A DNA stretch of 64,000 bases. It comes from CAJXMH01 sp040220135 (GTDB taxonomy: Bacteria; Bacteroidota; Bacteroidia; Flavobacteriales_E; Vicingaceae). The translations under genes were made by a program, and so were the position numbers. The stretch covers positions 186,001 through 250,000 of the forward strand of contig JAVJTT010000021.1 of assembly GCA_040220135.1 (NCBI GenBank), written 5' to 3'. Below are positions 53,223 to 61,405 of this stretch, piece by piece; the first letter of the stretch is position 1, and each line of letters begins with the position of its first letter. The notes beneath the pieces are model-generated. The model saw only the letters and a list, made by a program, of their open reading frames with translations, had not been told where the DNA came from and searched no databases.

Positions 53223-56200
53223 TTAATCTAGGGTTAAATGATTTAATTGTATGATCGTTTGGTTGTAGGCAAATAGGTTTTGGTAGTAATCCAATTTGAT
53301 CTGGGTGGCATTTTCCAAGCTCTGCAAATAGCGGAAAAAGTCGATCTCTCCGGCTTCATAGCTTTTGGTTGCCACACGGATCATTTCATCTGACAAGTCC
53401 TTCCCTTCTACTTCAAAATACTGCAAGCCTTCACGGTGTTTCTTTAAGTTGGCTTTCAACTGTAAGTAATGTCGGTCTAACTGCGATTGATAGTTTTTGG
53501 CTTCTTCCGCTACTTTCTGTTGGTTGATTTTGGCTGCTCTTACTTTTGCCGCCTGGCTGTTATAAAATAGCGGCAGCTTTAAGCCAAATTCATAACCAAT
53601 GTAATTGCGGTCTAGGCCGGAATTCGTTCCTTGAAAGTAATTCACACTTAAATCCGGCATCCAGGCTCGGTTTTGCAATTTGCGCTCCTCTTCCATCAAA
53701 TCGAGCTTACGCTGATAAAAATCGATTACCGCTTGGTTTTTACTGCTGTCTAGCGGAGGATCTAGGCGTTCCATCTGCTTGTAAAGCGGAAGAATTGGTT
53801 TGGGACTTTGCACCAAAGCCTGCACTTCTATGACGGCCTTTTTTACTTCTTCATCCGCCTGCTTCCTTTCAAGCGCATAGGCTTGTTGTTTGGCTCGGGC
53901 CGAAAGACTTTCCAAATAGCCACTTCCCCCCTTTTCATACTTCAATTTGGCTGCTTTCGAGAAAGCACGGTACAAACTATCCAGTTGATCATACAAAAGC
54001 GCCTTTTCTTTGCCCCATAAAAACTTTTGATAAGCAATGGAAAGGGCTTTCTCTACTTCTACCTTTTTAATGGCTAAACTACTTTTAGCTACCGATTGAC
54101 GGGCCAAACTGACTTGCTTGCGCGCACCGTAAACCGTAGGAAAACTAAAGTCTTGCTGCACGCCCCATACACTGAGGGCTCTGTTGTTGGGTGCTATGTT
54201 ATTTTCATCGTAGCTGTAATACACTCCGGTTTTATTAAGCTGAAAAGCCGTTTTTTGAAGGGCTTCTTCCCGACTTACATTCAAGGCTTCTGCATTCAGC
54301 AAACCGTTGTTTTGCAGACAAGCAGTTTTTAATTCCTCATAGCTTAAGACTTCAGCTTCTTGAGCGTGTAAGCCAAAAGAGCCAAATAAAAGTAGGCCGA
54401 TTAACAAGCTAATTCCATTCAGTGGGATCTTCATTTTCATATCCTTTTTAAGTCCTAGTTCAAAGCGAGCATACAAGAGCGGCAACACCAAAAGCGTAAG
54501 TAAGGTAGCTGAGATCAATCCGCCAATCACCACAGTGGCCAAAGGACGTTGTACCTCTGCTCCGGCTGAGCCGGATAAAGCCATGGGTAAAAATCCCAAA
54601 GCCGCCGCTGAAGCAGTGAGTAAGACAGCACGCAGGCGGTCTTTGGTCCCTTGAATAATGAGTTGATAGCCTTCTAATTCCCCTTTTTCTTTTAATTCCT
54701 TGAAGTGCTCGATCAAGACAATTCCGTTTAAAACCGCAATTCCAAAAAGAGCGATGAAACCCACTCCGGCTGAAATGCTAAAAGGCATTCCCCGTAAGGC
54801 CAACAGAAAAACTCCACCAACCGCTGCCAAAGGAATAGCAGAGAAGATCAAAGTAGCTTCTTTCCACGAATGAAAGGCAAAGTACAACATGATGAAGATC
54901 AAGAGCAAGGCAATGGGCACGGCAATCCACAAGCGCTCTTTGGCAGAGCGCAGGTTTTCAAACTGTCCGCCGTACTGCAGGTTATAACCCACCGGCAAGT
55001 TTAGCTCTTCATCCAAGATTGCTTTAATGTCATCCACCACCGACTGTAAATCTCGGTTCCGAACCATGACGCCTACCACTACCCTTCTGCGGGTGTCGTC
55101 CCTCGAGATCATGGCCGCTCCTTTGCCATAGCTGATGTCAGCCAATTCGCGCAAAGGTATTTTACCTCCCGTAGGCAAATCCACATAGAGGTTTCGTAGG
55201 TTGTCCAAGTCTTTGCGTTGACCTTCTTGAAGACGAACTACCAAGTCATAGCGCTTTTCCCCTTCAAATACTACCCCTGCCTCTGCTCCGGCAAAAGCAA
55301 GGTTCACCAATTGGTTCAAATCGGCAATGTTCAAACCATAGCGGGCAATTTTTGCCCGATCGTAATCAACCTTCATTTGCGGTAAACCCACCGTTTTCTC
55401 AACCGTAATGTCAGCCGCCCCATCTACGCCTTGAATCAACTTCTTTATTTGCTGCGCTTGCTGATTCAGAAGGTCTATCTCTTCTCCAAAAACCTTTATG
55501 GCAATGTCGGAGCGCACTCCCGTAATCAGTTCGTTAAAACGCATCTCGATCGGTTGGGTAAACTCCACGCCCACTCCCAATTCTTCCACTTTCTCTTTAA
55601 ATAAAGCGGCCAATCCGTCCTTGCTTTCCGCAGAAGTCCATTCAGACTTGTCTTTCAAGGTTATGATCACATCCGACTGTTCCATCGACATGGGGTCAGT
55701 AGGCACTTCCGCAGCTCCAATTCGACTTACTACTTGCTTGATATCAGGAAAGTTCTCTAGTAGAATGTTTTCCATATCCGTGCAGATTTTGATGGTTTCA
55801 CTCAAAGAAGTTCCGGTGCGCAACACCGGCTGAATCACAAAGTCGCCTTCATCTAAAGTGGGCACAAATTCTGCCCCCATTCGGCTGAAGGTAAAAAGAG
55901 CTGAACCTAAGAGCAAAGCGGCAATGCCAAATACTTTAAGTTGGTTTTTCAAGGCCCAAGAAATAGCTGGTAAATAGGCGTTCTGCAGTTTCTGCATCAA
56001 CTTGTCTGAAAAATTGGCTTTCTGCTTCACTTTAGGCTTCAGCACTAAGGAAGCCATCACTGGCAAGTAAGTAAAGCAAAGTAACATGGCCCCAATTAAG
56101 GCGAAGCAAAAGGTTAAGGCCATTGGTCTAAACATCTTTCCTTCAACGCCTTGCAAACTCAAAATGGGAATAAATACGAGTAATATGATCAACTGACCAA

Positions 56201-57563
56201 AGATGGCTGAATTCATCATTTTCATGGAAGCCGTTTGGCTGATCTCATCTTTTTTCTTTTGCAAAGAATGTCCGGAAAGCTGGCTAAGTTGGGAGGATTT
56301 TTGTGCCATTTGAAAAGCCACAAACTCCACTACAATCACCGCCCCGTCGATCATAATTCCAAAGTCGATCGCGCCTAAACTCATCAAGTTGGCATCAACC
56401 TCAAATAGTTGCATTAAGCTAAAAGCGAATAACAAACAAAGTGGGATAATTGAAGCAACTAACAGACCCGAGCGCCAATTACCCAACAACAAAACCACCA
56501 CAAAAATCACGATCAAACAACCCAAGATCAGGTTCTCTTCAATGGTGAAAGTGGTTTTGGCGATCAATTCGCTGCGCTCTAAAAAAGGATTGATGTAAAC
56601 TCCCTCCGGCAAAGTGCTTGAAATTTCTGCCACTCGTTCTTTCACCGCTTCGATCACTTTCTTGGAGTTAGCGCCTTTCAGCATCATCACTTGGCCCATC
56701 ACCTTCTCTCCTTCTCCATTTCCGGTAATGGCACCAAAACGGTTAGCATGTCCAAATTGCACTTTGGCCACATCTTTCATGTAAATGGGAAGTCCTTCTT
56801 TGTTAGCGACCACTATCTTTTCTATGTCTGCTAAGGAAGTCACTAAACCCTCTCCCCTTATAAAATAAGTCTTCGGTCCTTTTTCGATGTAGCTCCCTCC
56901 TGCTATGCTATTGTTGTTTTGTAAGGCGGTAAACACTTCAGAGACAGCAATGTCCATGGCGTGCAAGCGCGCTGGATCAAGGGCTACTTCATATTGCTTT
57001 AAGTAACCTCCCCAGGTGTTAATTTCTACTACCCCTTCAATACCGGATAATTGTCGTTTAACGATCCAGTCTTGAATGCTGCGCAATTCTCGCGCATCGT
57101 ATTGGTCTTCATAACCGGGCTTGGTATCCAATATGTATTGATAGATCTCCCCCAAGCCGGTGGTAATGGGTCCCATTTCCGGTTTGCCAAAACCTTCAGG
57201 GATCTGTTCTGAGGCCGCACTGATCTTTTCAGCAATCAATTGACGGGGTAAATAGGTGCCCATTTCGTCTTCAAAGACGATGGTCACCACAGATATGCCA
57301 AACTTAGAAACGGACCGAATTTCCTTTACTCCCGGTAAATTGGCCATTTCCAATTCTATGGGATAGGTGATAAACTGTTCTACATCTTGGGTAGATAGGT
57401 TTTGCGAAGTGGTAATTACCTGTACCTGATTATTGGTGATGTCAGGCACGGCGCCAATCTTCAGCTGACTTAAGGAGTACAAACCATAAGCGGCTAAAAA
57501 TAGCGTTCCGAGAAGTACCAGAAATTTATTCCGGATACTGAATTTGATGATTGAATTGAGCAT
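53223..57563 (-). CDS. czcA: CzcA/CusA-type heavy-metal RND pump fused to a TolC-like outer-membrane factor
   Basis: Proton-driven export of divalent or monovalent metal ions. Residues 1-1040 are a complete HME-RND pump with 12 membrane helices. TM4 carries AIDFGIMIDGAVIVVEF with Asp400, Asp406 and Glu413, the proton-relay set of CzcA. Residues about 1070-1446 are a TolC/CzcC-type channel protomer (long helical pairs, VWGVQQDFSFPTVYG, YEFGLKLPLFY). At the joint, residues 1042-1068 read as a normal Sec signal peptide: MKMKIPLNG, hydrophobic core, GLHAQ. The RND C-terminus is cytosolic, so this segment would carry the channel domain outward and could be cleaved. ATG 54440 could also start a separate channel protein. 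Fusions of this sort are known in Bacteroidota. Confidence 0.94.
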   Translation of the reverse strand: MLNSIIKFSIRNKFLVLLGTLFLAAYGLYSLSQLKIGAVPDITNNQVQVITTSQNLSTQDVEQFITYPIELEMANLPGVKEIRSVSKFGISVVTIVFEDEMGTYLPRQLIAEKISAASEQIPEGFGKPEMGPITTGLGEIYQYILDTKPGYEDQYDARELRSIQDWIVKRQLSGIEGVVEINTWGGYLKQYEVALDPARLHAMDIAVSEVFTALQNNNSIAGGSYIEKGPKTYFIRGEGLVTSLADIEKIVVANKEGLPIYMKDVAKVQFGHANRFGAITGNGEGEKVMGQVMMLKGANSKKVIEAVKERVAEISSTLPEGVYINPFLERSELIAKTTFTIEENLILGCLIVIFVVVLLLGNWRSGLLVASIIPLCLLFAFSLMQLFEVDANLMSLGAIDFGIMIDGAVIVVEFVAFQMAQKSSQLSQLSGHSLQKKKDEISQTASMKMMNSAIFGQLIILLVFIPILSLQGVEGKMFRPMALTFCFALIGAMLLCFTYLPVMASLVLKPKVKQKANFSDKLMQKLQNAYLPAISWALKNQLKVFGIAALLLGSALFTFSRMGAEFVPTLDEGDFVIQPVLRTGTSLSETIKICTDMENILLENFPDIKQVVSRIGAAEVPTDPMSMEQSDVIITLKDKSEWTSAESKDGLAALFKEKVEELGVGVEFTQPIEMRFNELITGVRSDIAIKVFGEEIDLLNQQAQQIKKLIQGVDGAADITVEKTVGLPQMKVDYDRAKIARYGLNIADLNQLVNLAFAGAEAGVVFEGEKRYDLVVRLQEGQRKDLDNLRNLYVDLPTGGKIPLRELADISYGKGAAMISRDDTRRRVVVGVMVRNRDLQSVVDDIKAILDEELNLPVGYNLQYGGQFENLRSAKERLWIAVPIALLLIFIMLYFAFHSWKEATLIFSAIPLAAVGGVFLLALRGMPFSISAGVGFIALFGIAVLNGIVLIEHFKELKEKGELEGYQLIIQGTKDRLRAVLLTASAAALGFLPMALSGSAGAEVQRPLATVVIGGLISATLLTLLVLPLLYARFELGLKKDMKMKIPLNGISLLIGLLLFGSFGLHAQEAEVLSYEELKTACLQNNGLLNAEALNVSREEALQKTAFQLNKTGVYYSYDENNIAPNNRALSVWGVQQDFSFPTVYGARKQVSLARQSVAKSSLAIKKVEVEKALSIAYQKFLWGKEKALLYDQLDSLYRAFSKAAKLKYEKGGSGYLESLSARAKQQAYALERKQADEEVKKAVIEVQALVQSPKPILPLYKQMERLDPPLDSSKNQAVIDFYQRKLDLMEEERKLQNRAWMPDLSVNYFQGTNSGLDRNYIGYEFGLKLPLFYNSQAAKVRAAKINQQKVAEEAKNYQSQLDRHYLQLKANLKKHREGLQYFEVEGKDLSDEMIRVATKSYEAGEIDFFRYLQSLENATQIKLDYYQNLFAYNQTIIQLNHLTLD

Positions 57564-57638
57564 AGTTCCAATGCATAATAATGTAGTTGAAATAGAGAAT
57601 TGTTGGGCTTGCTAGAGTATTCCTAAAACAAGCGAGAA

Positions 57639-58049
57639 CTATGCGTGCCGTGGGGGCTGAAAGATGTCAATCTGACTGAGAAAGGAGTAATTCTCAATGT
57701 AAGTAAAGCTTTGCTTTTGGTCAGGCACTTGAATGCTCAAACTTAAGTCCTGCCCTTTCTCTTCTAAAATAACTACAGGCAATACCGATGAGCAAAGATG
57801 ATCGTGATGAGGCAATTTTTCATGTTCTTCTTGGTGTTCTTGATGCAGGTGCTTTTCACTTTCACTACCCAAGTGCTTTTGAAAGAAAGCCAACCAATCA
57901 TCACCGTATTCCTCTTGGTGAAAGCTTGCATGTTCAAGAAAGTCATCGAGCTTAGCTATGTCACCCAAATGAATGTTCATACTTTGACTAAGCAGTAAAA
58001 TAGAGATGGTGTATGAAAGAATAATTCTCACAAATTCAAAGTTAGACAA
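57639..58049 (-). CDS. His-rich small protein of the metal-efflux operon
   Basis: The 136-residue protein has an N-terminal hydrophobic segment (about 7-26), an acidic/aromatic middle and a His/Glu cluster (HLHQEHQEEHEKLPHHDH at about 72-89), then LCSSVLPVV and a C-terminal beta part. It is located upstream of the pump gene and probably first in the operon. The His cluster suggests binding of a soft or borderline metal such as Zn, Co, Ni or Cu in the periplasm, as a sensor or scavenger. No family name is known to me. Confidence 0.75.
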   Translation of the reverse strand: MSNFEFVRIILSYTISILLLSQSMNIHLGDIAKLDDFLEHASFHQEEYGDDWLAFFQKHLGSESEKHLHQEHQEEHEKLPHHDHLCSSVLPVVILEEKGQDLSLSIQVPDQKQSFTYIENYSFLSQIDIFQPPRHA

Positions 58050-58107
58050 ATCAACTGAATGGTAAAGTATACTTTGTTACACAAGCTTAGCTGCCTACTT
58101 TTGCACC

Positions 58108-58473
58108 ATGCGAGTCGATAAATACATTTGGTGTATCCGTTTGGCGAAAACGCGCAGCATAGCTAGTAAGCGATGTGCTGCTGATCAAGTTAAGGTCAAC
58201 GACGAAGTTTGCAAGCCGGCCAAAACGGTGAGCAAAGGCGATGTAATTGCCTTGCGAGAAACTCCGATATGGAAAACCTACCAAGTGTTAGACATTCCCA
58301 AATCGCGTGTAGGGGCCAAATTAGTGCCCGATTATAGGGTGGAAACCACTTCTGAGGAAGATCTAAAACTATGGCAAGAGGTACAAGAAACCAACCGGCA
58401 AAATCGTCAATTGGGTTTTAGAGGTCGACCTACCAAAAAGGAACGCAGGAACTTAGATCGCTTTAAGCGTTAA
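58108..58473 (+). CDS. S4-domain RNA-binding protein, Hsp15-like
   Basis: The 121-residue protein has an S4 domain at 1-50 (MRVDKYIWCIRLAKTRSIAS, VKVNDEVCKPAKTVSKGDVI), and the tail is basic (GFRGRPTKKERRNLDRFKR). This matches the heat-shock protein Hsp15 group, which in Escherichia coli binds 50S subunits stalled with nascent chain and helps recycle them. Length and layout fit. Single gene, followed 43 bp later by an outer-membrane protein gene. Confidence 0.9.
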   Translation: MRVDKYIWCIRLAKTRSIASKRCAADQVKVNDEVCKPAKTVSKGDVIALRETPIWKTYQVLDIPKSRVGAKLVPDYRVETTSEEDLKLWQEVQETNRQNRQLGFRGRPTKKERRNLDRFKR

Positions 58474-58516
58474 AATAATTACTTCGATGTAGCTATTTTT
58501 TTTGCAATTTTAAGTC

Positions 58517-59356
58517 ATGAAAAAGTGGCTCATCTTCCCCGCTCTGTTCTTCGCTTTATGTGTTCACTCCCAATCAGAAAAGCAGACCTTAGGTCCTAGG
58601 CTTACCAATACGGCTTTGTACCTCGATCCTACCGAAGTGCAAACCTTTGGCAGCTTGACCGGCTTATTAGACAAGAACCTGACGGAGAACCAATACATTC
58701 CCTTTGCCTTTGGTGGTTCACAATCCATCTATGGTAAGCAAATAAGCGAAGACAAAGCCTGGGAGCTTTTTGCTGAGTTTGGGGTTTTTACTCAGTTTGA
58801 ATGGCTTATCGTAGAAGGTCAGCAACAACGCAACCTCATTAATGCCGATTACAAAGCGGCCATCAGTTATGCTAGGCAAGTCAATGCACAATGGACTTAT
58901 CGACTTCGCTTTTTCCATGTTTCTTCTCACTTAGGCGATGATTACATCATCCGAAATTCCATTAATAATTACACTCAAAATAAAGTCAATTACGAACAGC
59001 TTGAAATTAGTTTTTTCTATTTGCTAGATGAAAATATTCGCTTAAATGCAGGGCTTGGCAGTGTAGTTCGGCCAGATGCCCTTCGACTGCCTTTTTCCTT
59101 TCATTTAGGTGCCAATCACAATCAGTGGACAAAACCTAAAGGATGGGGACTTAGCTATGGTTGGCTTTTAAAAGGGATGCAAGAAAATGACTTTACACCC
59201 GGCATCAAGCTTGGTATTGGGCTGGCTTACTTTACTGCACATAAAAAAGAGCCTTTACGAATATTACTGGAATATTATACAGGACACCTTCCCTACTCTC
59301 AGTTTGAGAAAGGCCGCATTGAATGGTTGGGTCTGGGAATGTACTTTTATTTATAA
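58517..59356 (+). CDS. DUF1207-like outer-membrane beta-barrel protein
   Basis: The 279-residue protein has a signal peptide (ending VHSQ). The body is strand-rich with RLRFFHVSSHLGDDYIIRN at about 132-150, which is the most typical block of DUF1207 proteins (H-x-SSHLGDE). It ends RIEWLGLGMYFYL, a barrel-type aromatic C-terminus. Function unknown; outer membrane location is likely. Confidence 0.75.
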   Translation: MKKWLIFPALFFALCVHSQSEKQTLGPRLTNTALYLDPTEVQTFGSLTGLLDKNLTENQYIPFAFGGSQSIYGKQISEDKAWELFAEFGVFTQFEWLIVEGQQQRNLINADYKAAISYARQVNAQWTYRLRFFHVSSHLGDDYIIRNSINNYTQNKVNYEQLEISFFYLLDENIRLNAGLGSVVRPDALRLPFSFHLGANHNQWTKPKGWGLSYGWLLKGMQENDFTPGIKLGIGLAYFTAHKKEPLRILLEYYTGHLPYSQFEKGRIEWLGLGMYFYL

Positions 59357-59434
59357 ATAAAAAGCATCACGCTGAAACCTTTTCTTATTTTAGTTGCTTA
59401 TAAAACAATCTATTACAAACAAATTCAAAATACT

Positions 59435-60280
59435 ATGAAAAAAACCCTACAATCTATTTTTCTTTTATCACTAGCCCTGATTTCCATCAAAGTGCTTCTG
59501 AGTTCAAGTTCTCAAGGGCGAGCTAATGCCGCCAATAGTGGCAATACCGGAGCCCCTTCGGAGTCTCAAGTCTGTGGAAGCTGCCACACCGGCGGAAGCT
59601 TTGGGGCTACTACCTATCAAATTCAATTACTTGATAATTCAAATAATCCGGTTAATTCGTATGTGCCCGGCAGTGTTTATACCCTGAGGGGGAGTTACAA
59701 CACTCCAATAGGAAACAACGCTCCTACTCGCTATGGTTTTCAAGTGGTTAGTTTGATTGATAACAACAATGCCACTTACAATGCTTGGTCATCTCCTTCG
59801 GCTAATGCCCAAATTGCGAGTGCAGCGAACGGAAGATCATACACAGAGCACGATGGGCCTAGCGCTAGTAACAGTTATACGGTTAGTTGGACAGCACCAC
59901 CTGCTGGTTCTGGTAGTGTTACTTTTTACAGTGCAGCCAATGGTGTAAACTTGAATGGTGGTACAAGGGGTGACAATGGTTACTCCGATCAACTGACCAT
60001 TACTGAAAATACGTCCACTTCTCTTGCTGAAACAAAGCAAGCTGAGGTAGTAAACTTTTACCCTAATCCTGTAAAAGAGACCTTGTTCTTAACAACAACT
60101 CAGTTGCTTAACACTGAATTAGTTATTTATGATTTGAGTGGCAGTAAAGTAAAATCCATTGCGTTGAATGCTAATCAAAAAGAAAGTGTTGATATGAGTC
60201 AACTTTCAAAGGGTATCTATTTTTTACGCTGGGCCGATCAAGCAGGTCGTTTTTACAGCAAAAAATTGATCAAGCAATAA
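59435..60280 (+). CDS. T9SS-sorted protein with a single haem-c motif and Reeler-like domain
   Basis: The 281-residue protein has a signal peptide (about 1-30). VCGSCHTGG at 46-54 is a CxxCH haem-attachment motif. Residues about 60-190 form a beta-sandwich of the Reeler/choice-of-anchor type (LRGSYNTPIG, YGFQVVSLIDNNNA, VSWTAPPAGSGSVTFYSA). The T9SS type A sorting domain is at about 205-281 (NFYPNPVKETLFLTT, SKGIYFLRW). It would be a surface-exposed monohaem protein, perhaps in electron transfer or sensing. Whether haem is attached before T9SS export is an open point. A strong terminator follows. Confidence 0.87.
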   Translation: MKKTLQSIFLLSLALISIKVLLSSSSQGRANAANSGNTGAPSESQVCGSCHTGGSFGATTYQIQLLDNSNNPVNSYVPGSVYTLRGSYNTPIGNNAPTRYGFQVVSLIDNNNATYNAWSSPSANAQIASAANGRSYTEHDGPSASNSYTVSWTAPPAGSGSVTFYSAANGVNLNGGTRGDNGYSDQLTITENTSTSLAETKQAEVVNFYPNPVKETLFLTTTQLLNTELVIYDLSGSKVKSIALNANQKESVDMSQLSKGIYFLRWADQAGRFYSKKLIKQ

Positions 60281-60297
60281 GTCCCACCATCAATTGT

Positions 60298-60333
60298 AAA
60301 AAAGCCCGCTACTCTCTAGTAGCGGGCTTTTTT
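60298..60333. terminator. Strong bidirectional terminator
   Basis: AAAAAAGCCCGCTACT, loop CTCT, AGTAGCGGGCTTTTTT: perfect 16-bp stem with A and T flanks, between convergent genes. Confidence 0.95.
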
Positions 60334-60380
60334 ATGGATGTGTTTTTATGAAATAAAAGGCTCTTCAGTTCAAAGGCGAC

Positions 60381-60812
60381 TTAGGATAACCAACCTTTTT
60401 TATTGGCCCTTTTAGAGTAATAAACCATGAAGATGCTGATCGCCATTATAATAAGGGGAAAAATTCCTGCTGAGGGCCCTTGTACATCTAAGGCATCAGA
60501 AAGCAATAAGACATATGTTTCTTGAGCTAAGACGCCTAATAAGGAAAGTAAGAAAAACAATTGAGCGATGCCTTTGCGAAGCAACAGTAATAAACAAGCC
60601 AACAATCCACACCATACGGCTATGGCGAAAGCGCCTGTAACCTAAGCAGGCATGGCATTGATCAATTCAACTTCCTCTGCAGGCATTTGAGCCAGGGTTT
60701 CATCGCTCATTAAGGCTTGCCCCAAATAGGCCATGACGCCCATGCCATTCCAAATTAGAGCAATGGCACTAATAATCCAAAAAGAGGTTGGTGGTTTTTT
60801 CTTTGTTTCCAT
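60381..60812 (-). pseudogene. Small membrane-protein gene interrupted by one in-frame TAG
   Basis: From ATG 60812 the frame runs METKKKPPTSFWIISAIALI, with further helices up to residue 56, then TAG (60642-60644) in place of codon 57, and continues in the same frame VTGAFAIAVWCGLLACLLLL to GWLS and the normal stop at 60381. Together it would be a 143-residue protein with four membrane helices (about 10-30, 57-75, 78-98, 110-128). The context PA-stop-VTGAFAIAVW suggests a Trp codon (TGG to TAG). There is no other damage, so it is a very recent loss, an assembly error or a read-through case. Confidence 0.82.
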
Positions 60813-60893
60813 GAGTTTTTAGGTTTGGTTTAGGAAACATAGATAGTAAATAAAAATGAGAAACAAGAAAGCTGAGACATGCTCAGCTTTTAA

Positions 60894-61343
60894 TTATTTC
60901 TTTGCCACTTTTACTGCATTCAGTCCTTTCGGTCCTTTTTCAAGTTCAAAGCTGACTTTGTCACCTTCTTCAACCTCTTCAGTAAGGCCATTGACGTGCA
61001 CAAAATAACTCTCTTGGTCTTTCAGGTCTTTAATGAAGCCGTATCCTTTTGAATCGTTGAAGAAAGTAACTTTCCCTTCATGAACCGGGTCAATGTCTTC
61101 TTCTTCTCTTTTGGGAACGCCAATTTCAATGTCCTTCGCCTTAATGGGCTTTTTCTTAATGGTCGGGTCCGGAGGAGTATCCGTGGGATTTCCAAACTCA
61201 TCTACATAAGCAATCATATTGTCAAGTCCTCCTCCATCAGAGTTTGCTTGGCGCTCTTCTTTGCGTTTCTGTTTTTCTTCTTTCTTCTTCTTCCTTTTCT
61301 TTTCTTTTTCTCGTTTGCTGAAGGTTTCTTGAGATCTACCCAT
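60894..61343 (-). CDS. Cold-shock-domain protein with charged N-terminal extension
   Basis: In this 149-residue protein, 1-35 is an extremely Lys/Glu/Arg-rich helix (EKEKKRKKKKEEKQKRKEER) and 36-85 a linker. The CSD is at about 87-149: GKVTFFNDSKGYGFIKDL (RNP1 KGYGFI) and SYFVHVNGL (RNP2), VSFELEKGPKGLNAVKV. It binds single-stranded nucleic acid and probably acts as an RNA chaperone. Placed directly downstream of a DEAD-box helicase on the same strand (62 bp), which suits joint work in cold or stress RNA remodelling; joint transcription is likely but not proven. Confidence 0.93.
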   Translation of the reverse strand: MGRSQETFSKREKEKKRKKKKEEKQKRKEERQANSDGGGLDNMIAYVDEFGNPTDTPPDPTIKKKPIKAKDIEIGVPKREEEDIDPVHEGKVTFFNDSKGYGFIKDLKDQESYFVHVNGLTEEVEEGDKVSFELEKGPKGLNAVKVAKK

Positions 61344-61405
61344 ATAGTTTAATAATGTTTTGTGTTAAAAATGTTGTATTCGTTAATCCTAAGATAGGCA
61401 TTTTT

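Noticed and set aside
53546..57235. Several plus-strand and other-frame readings inside the pump gene
   Set aside because: They are shadows of the long minus-strand gene, which shows clear RND and channel domains.
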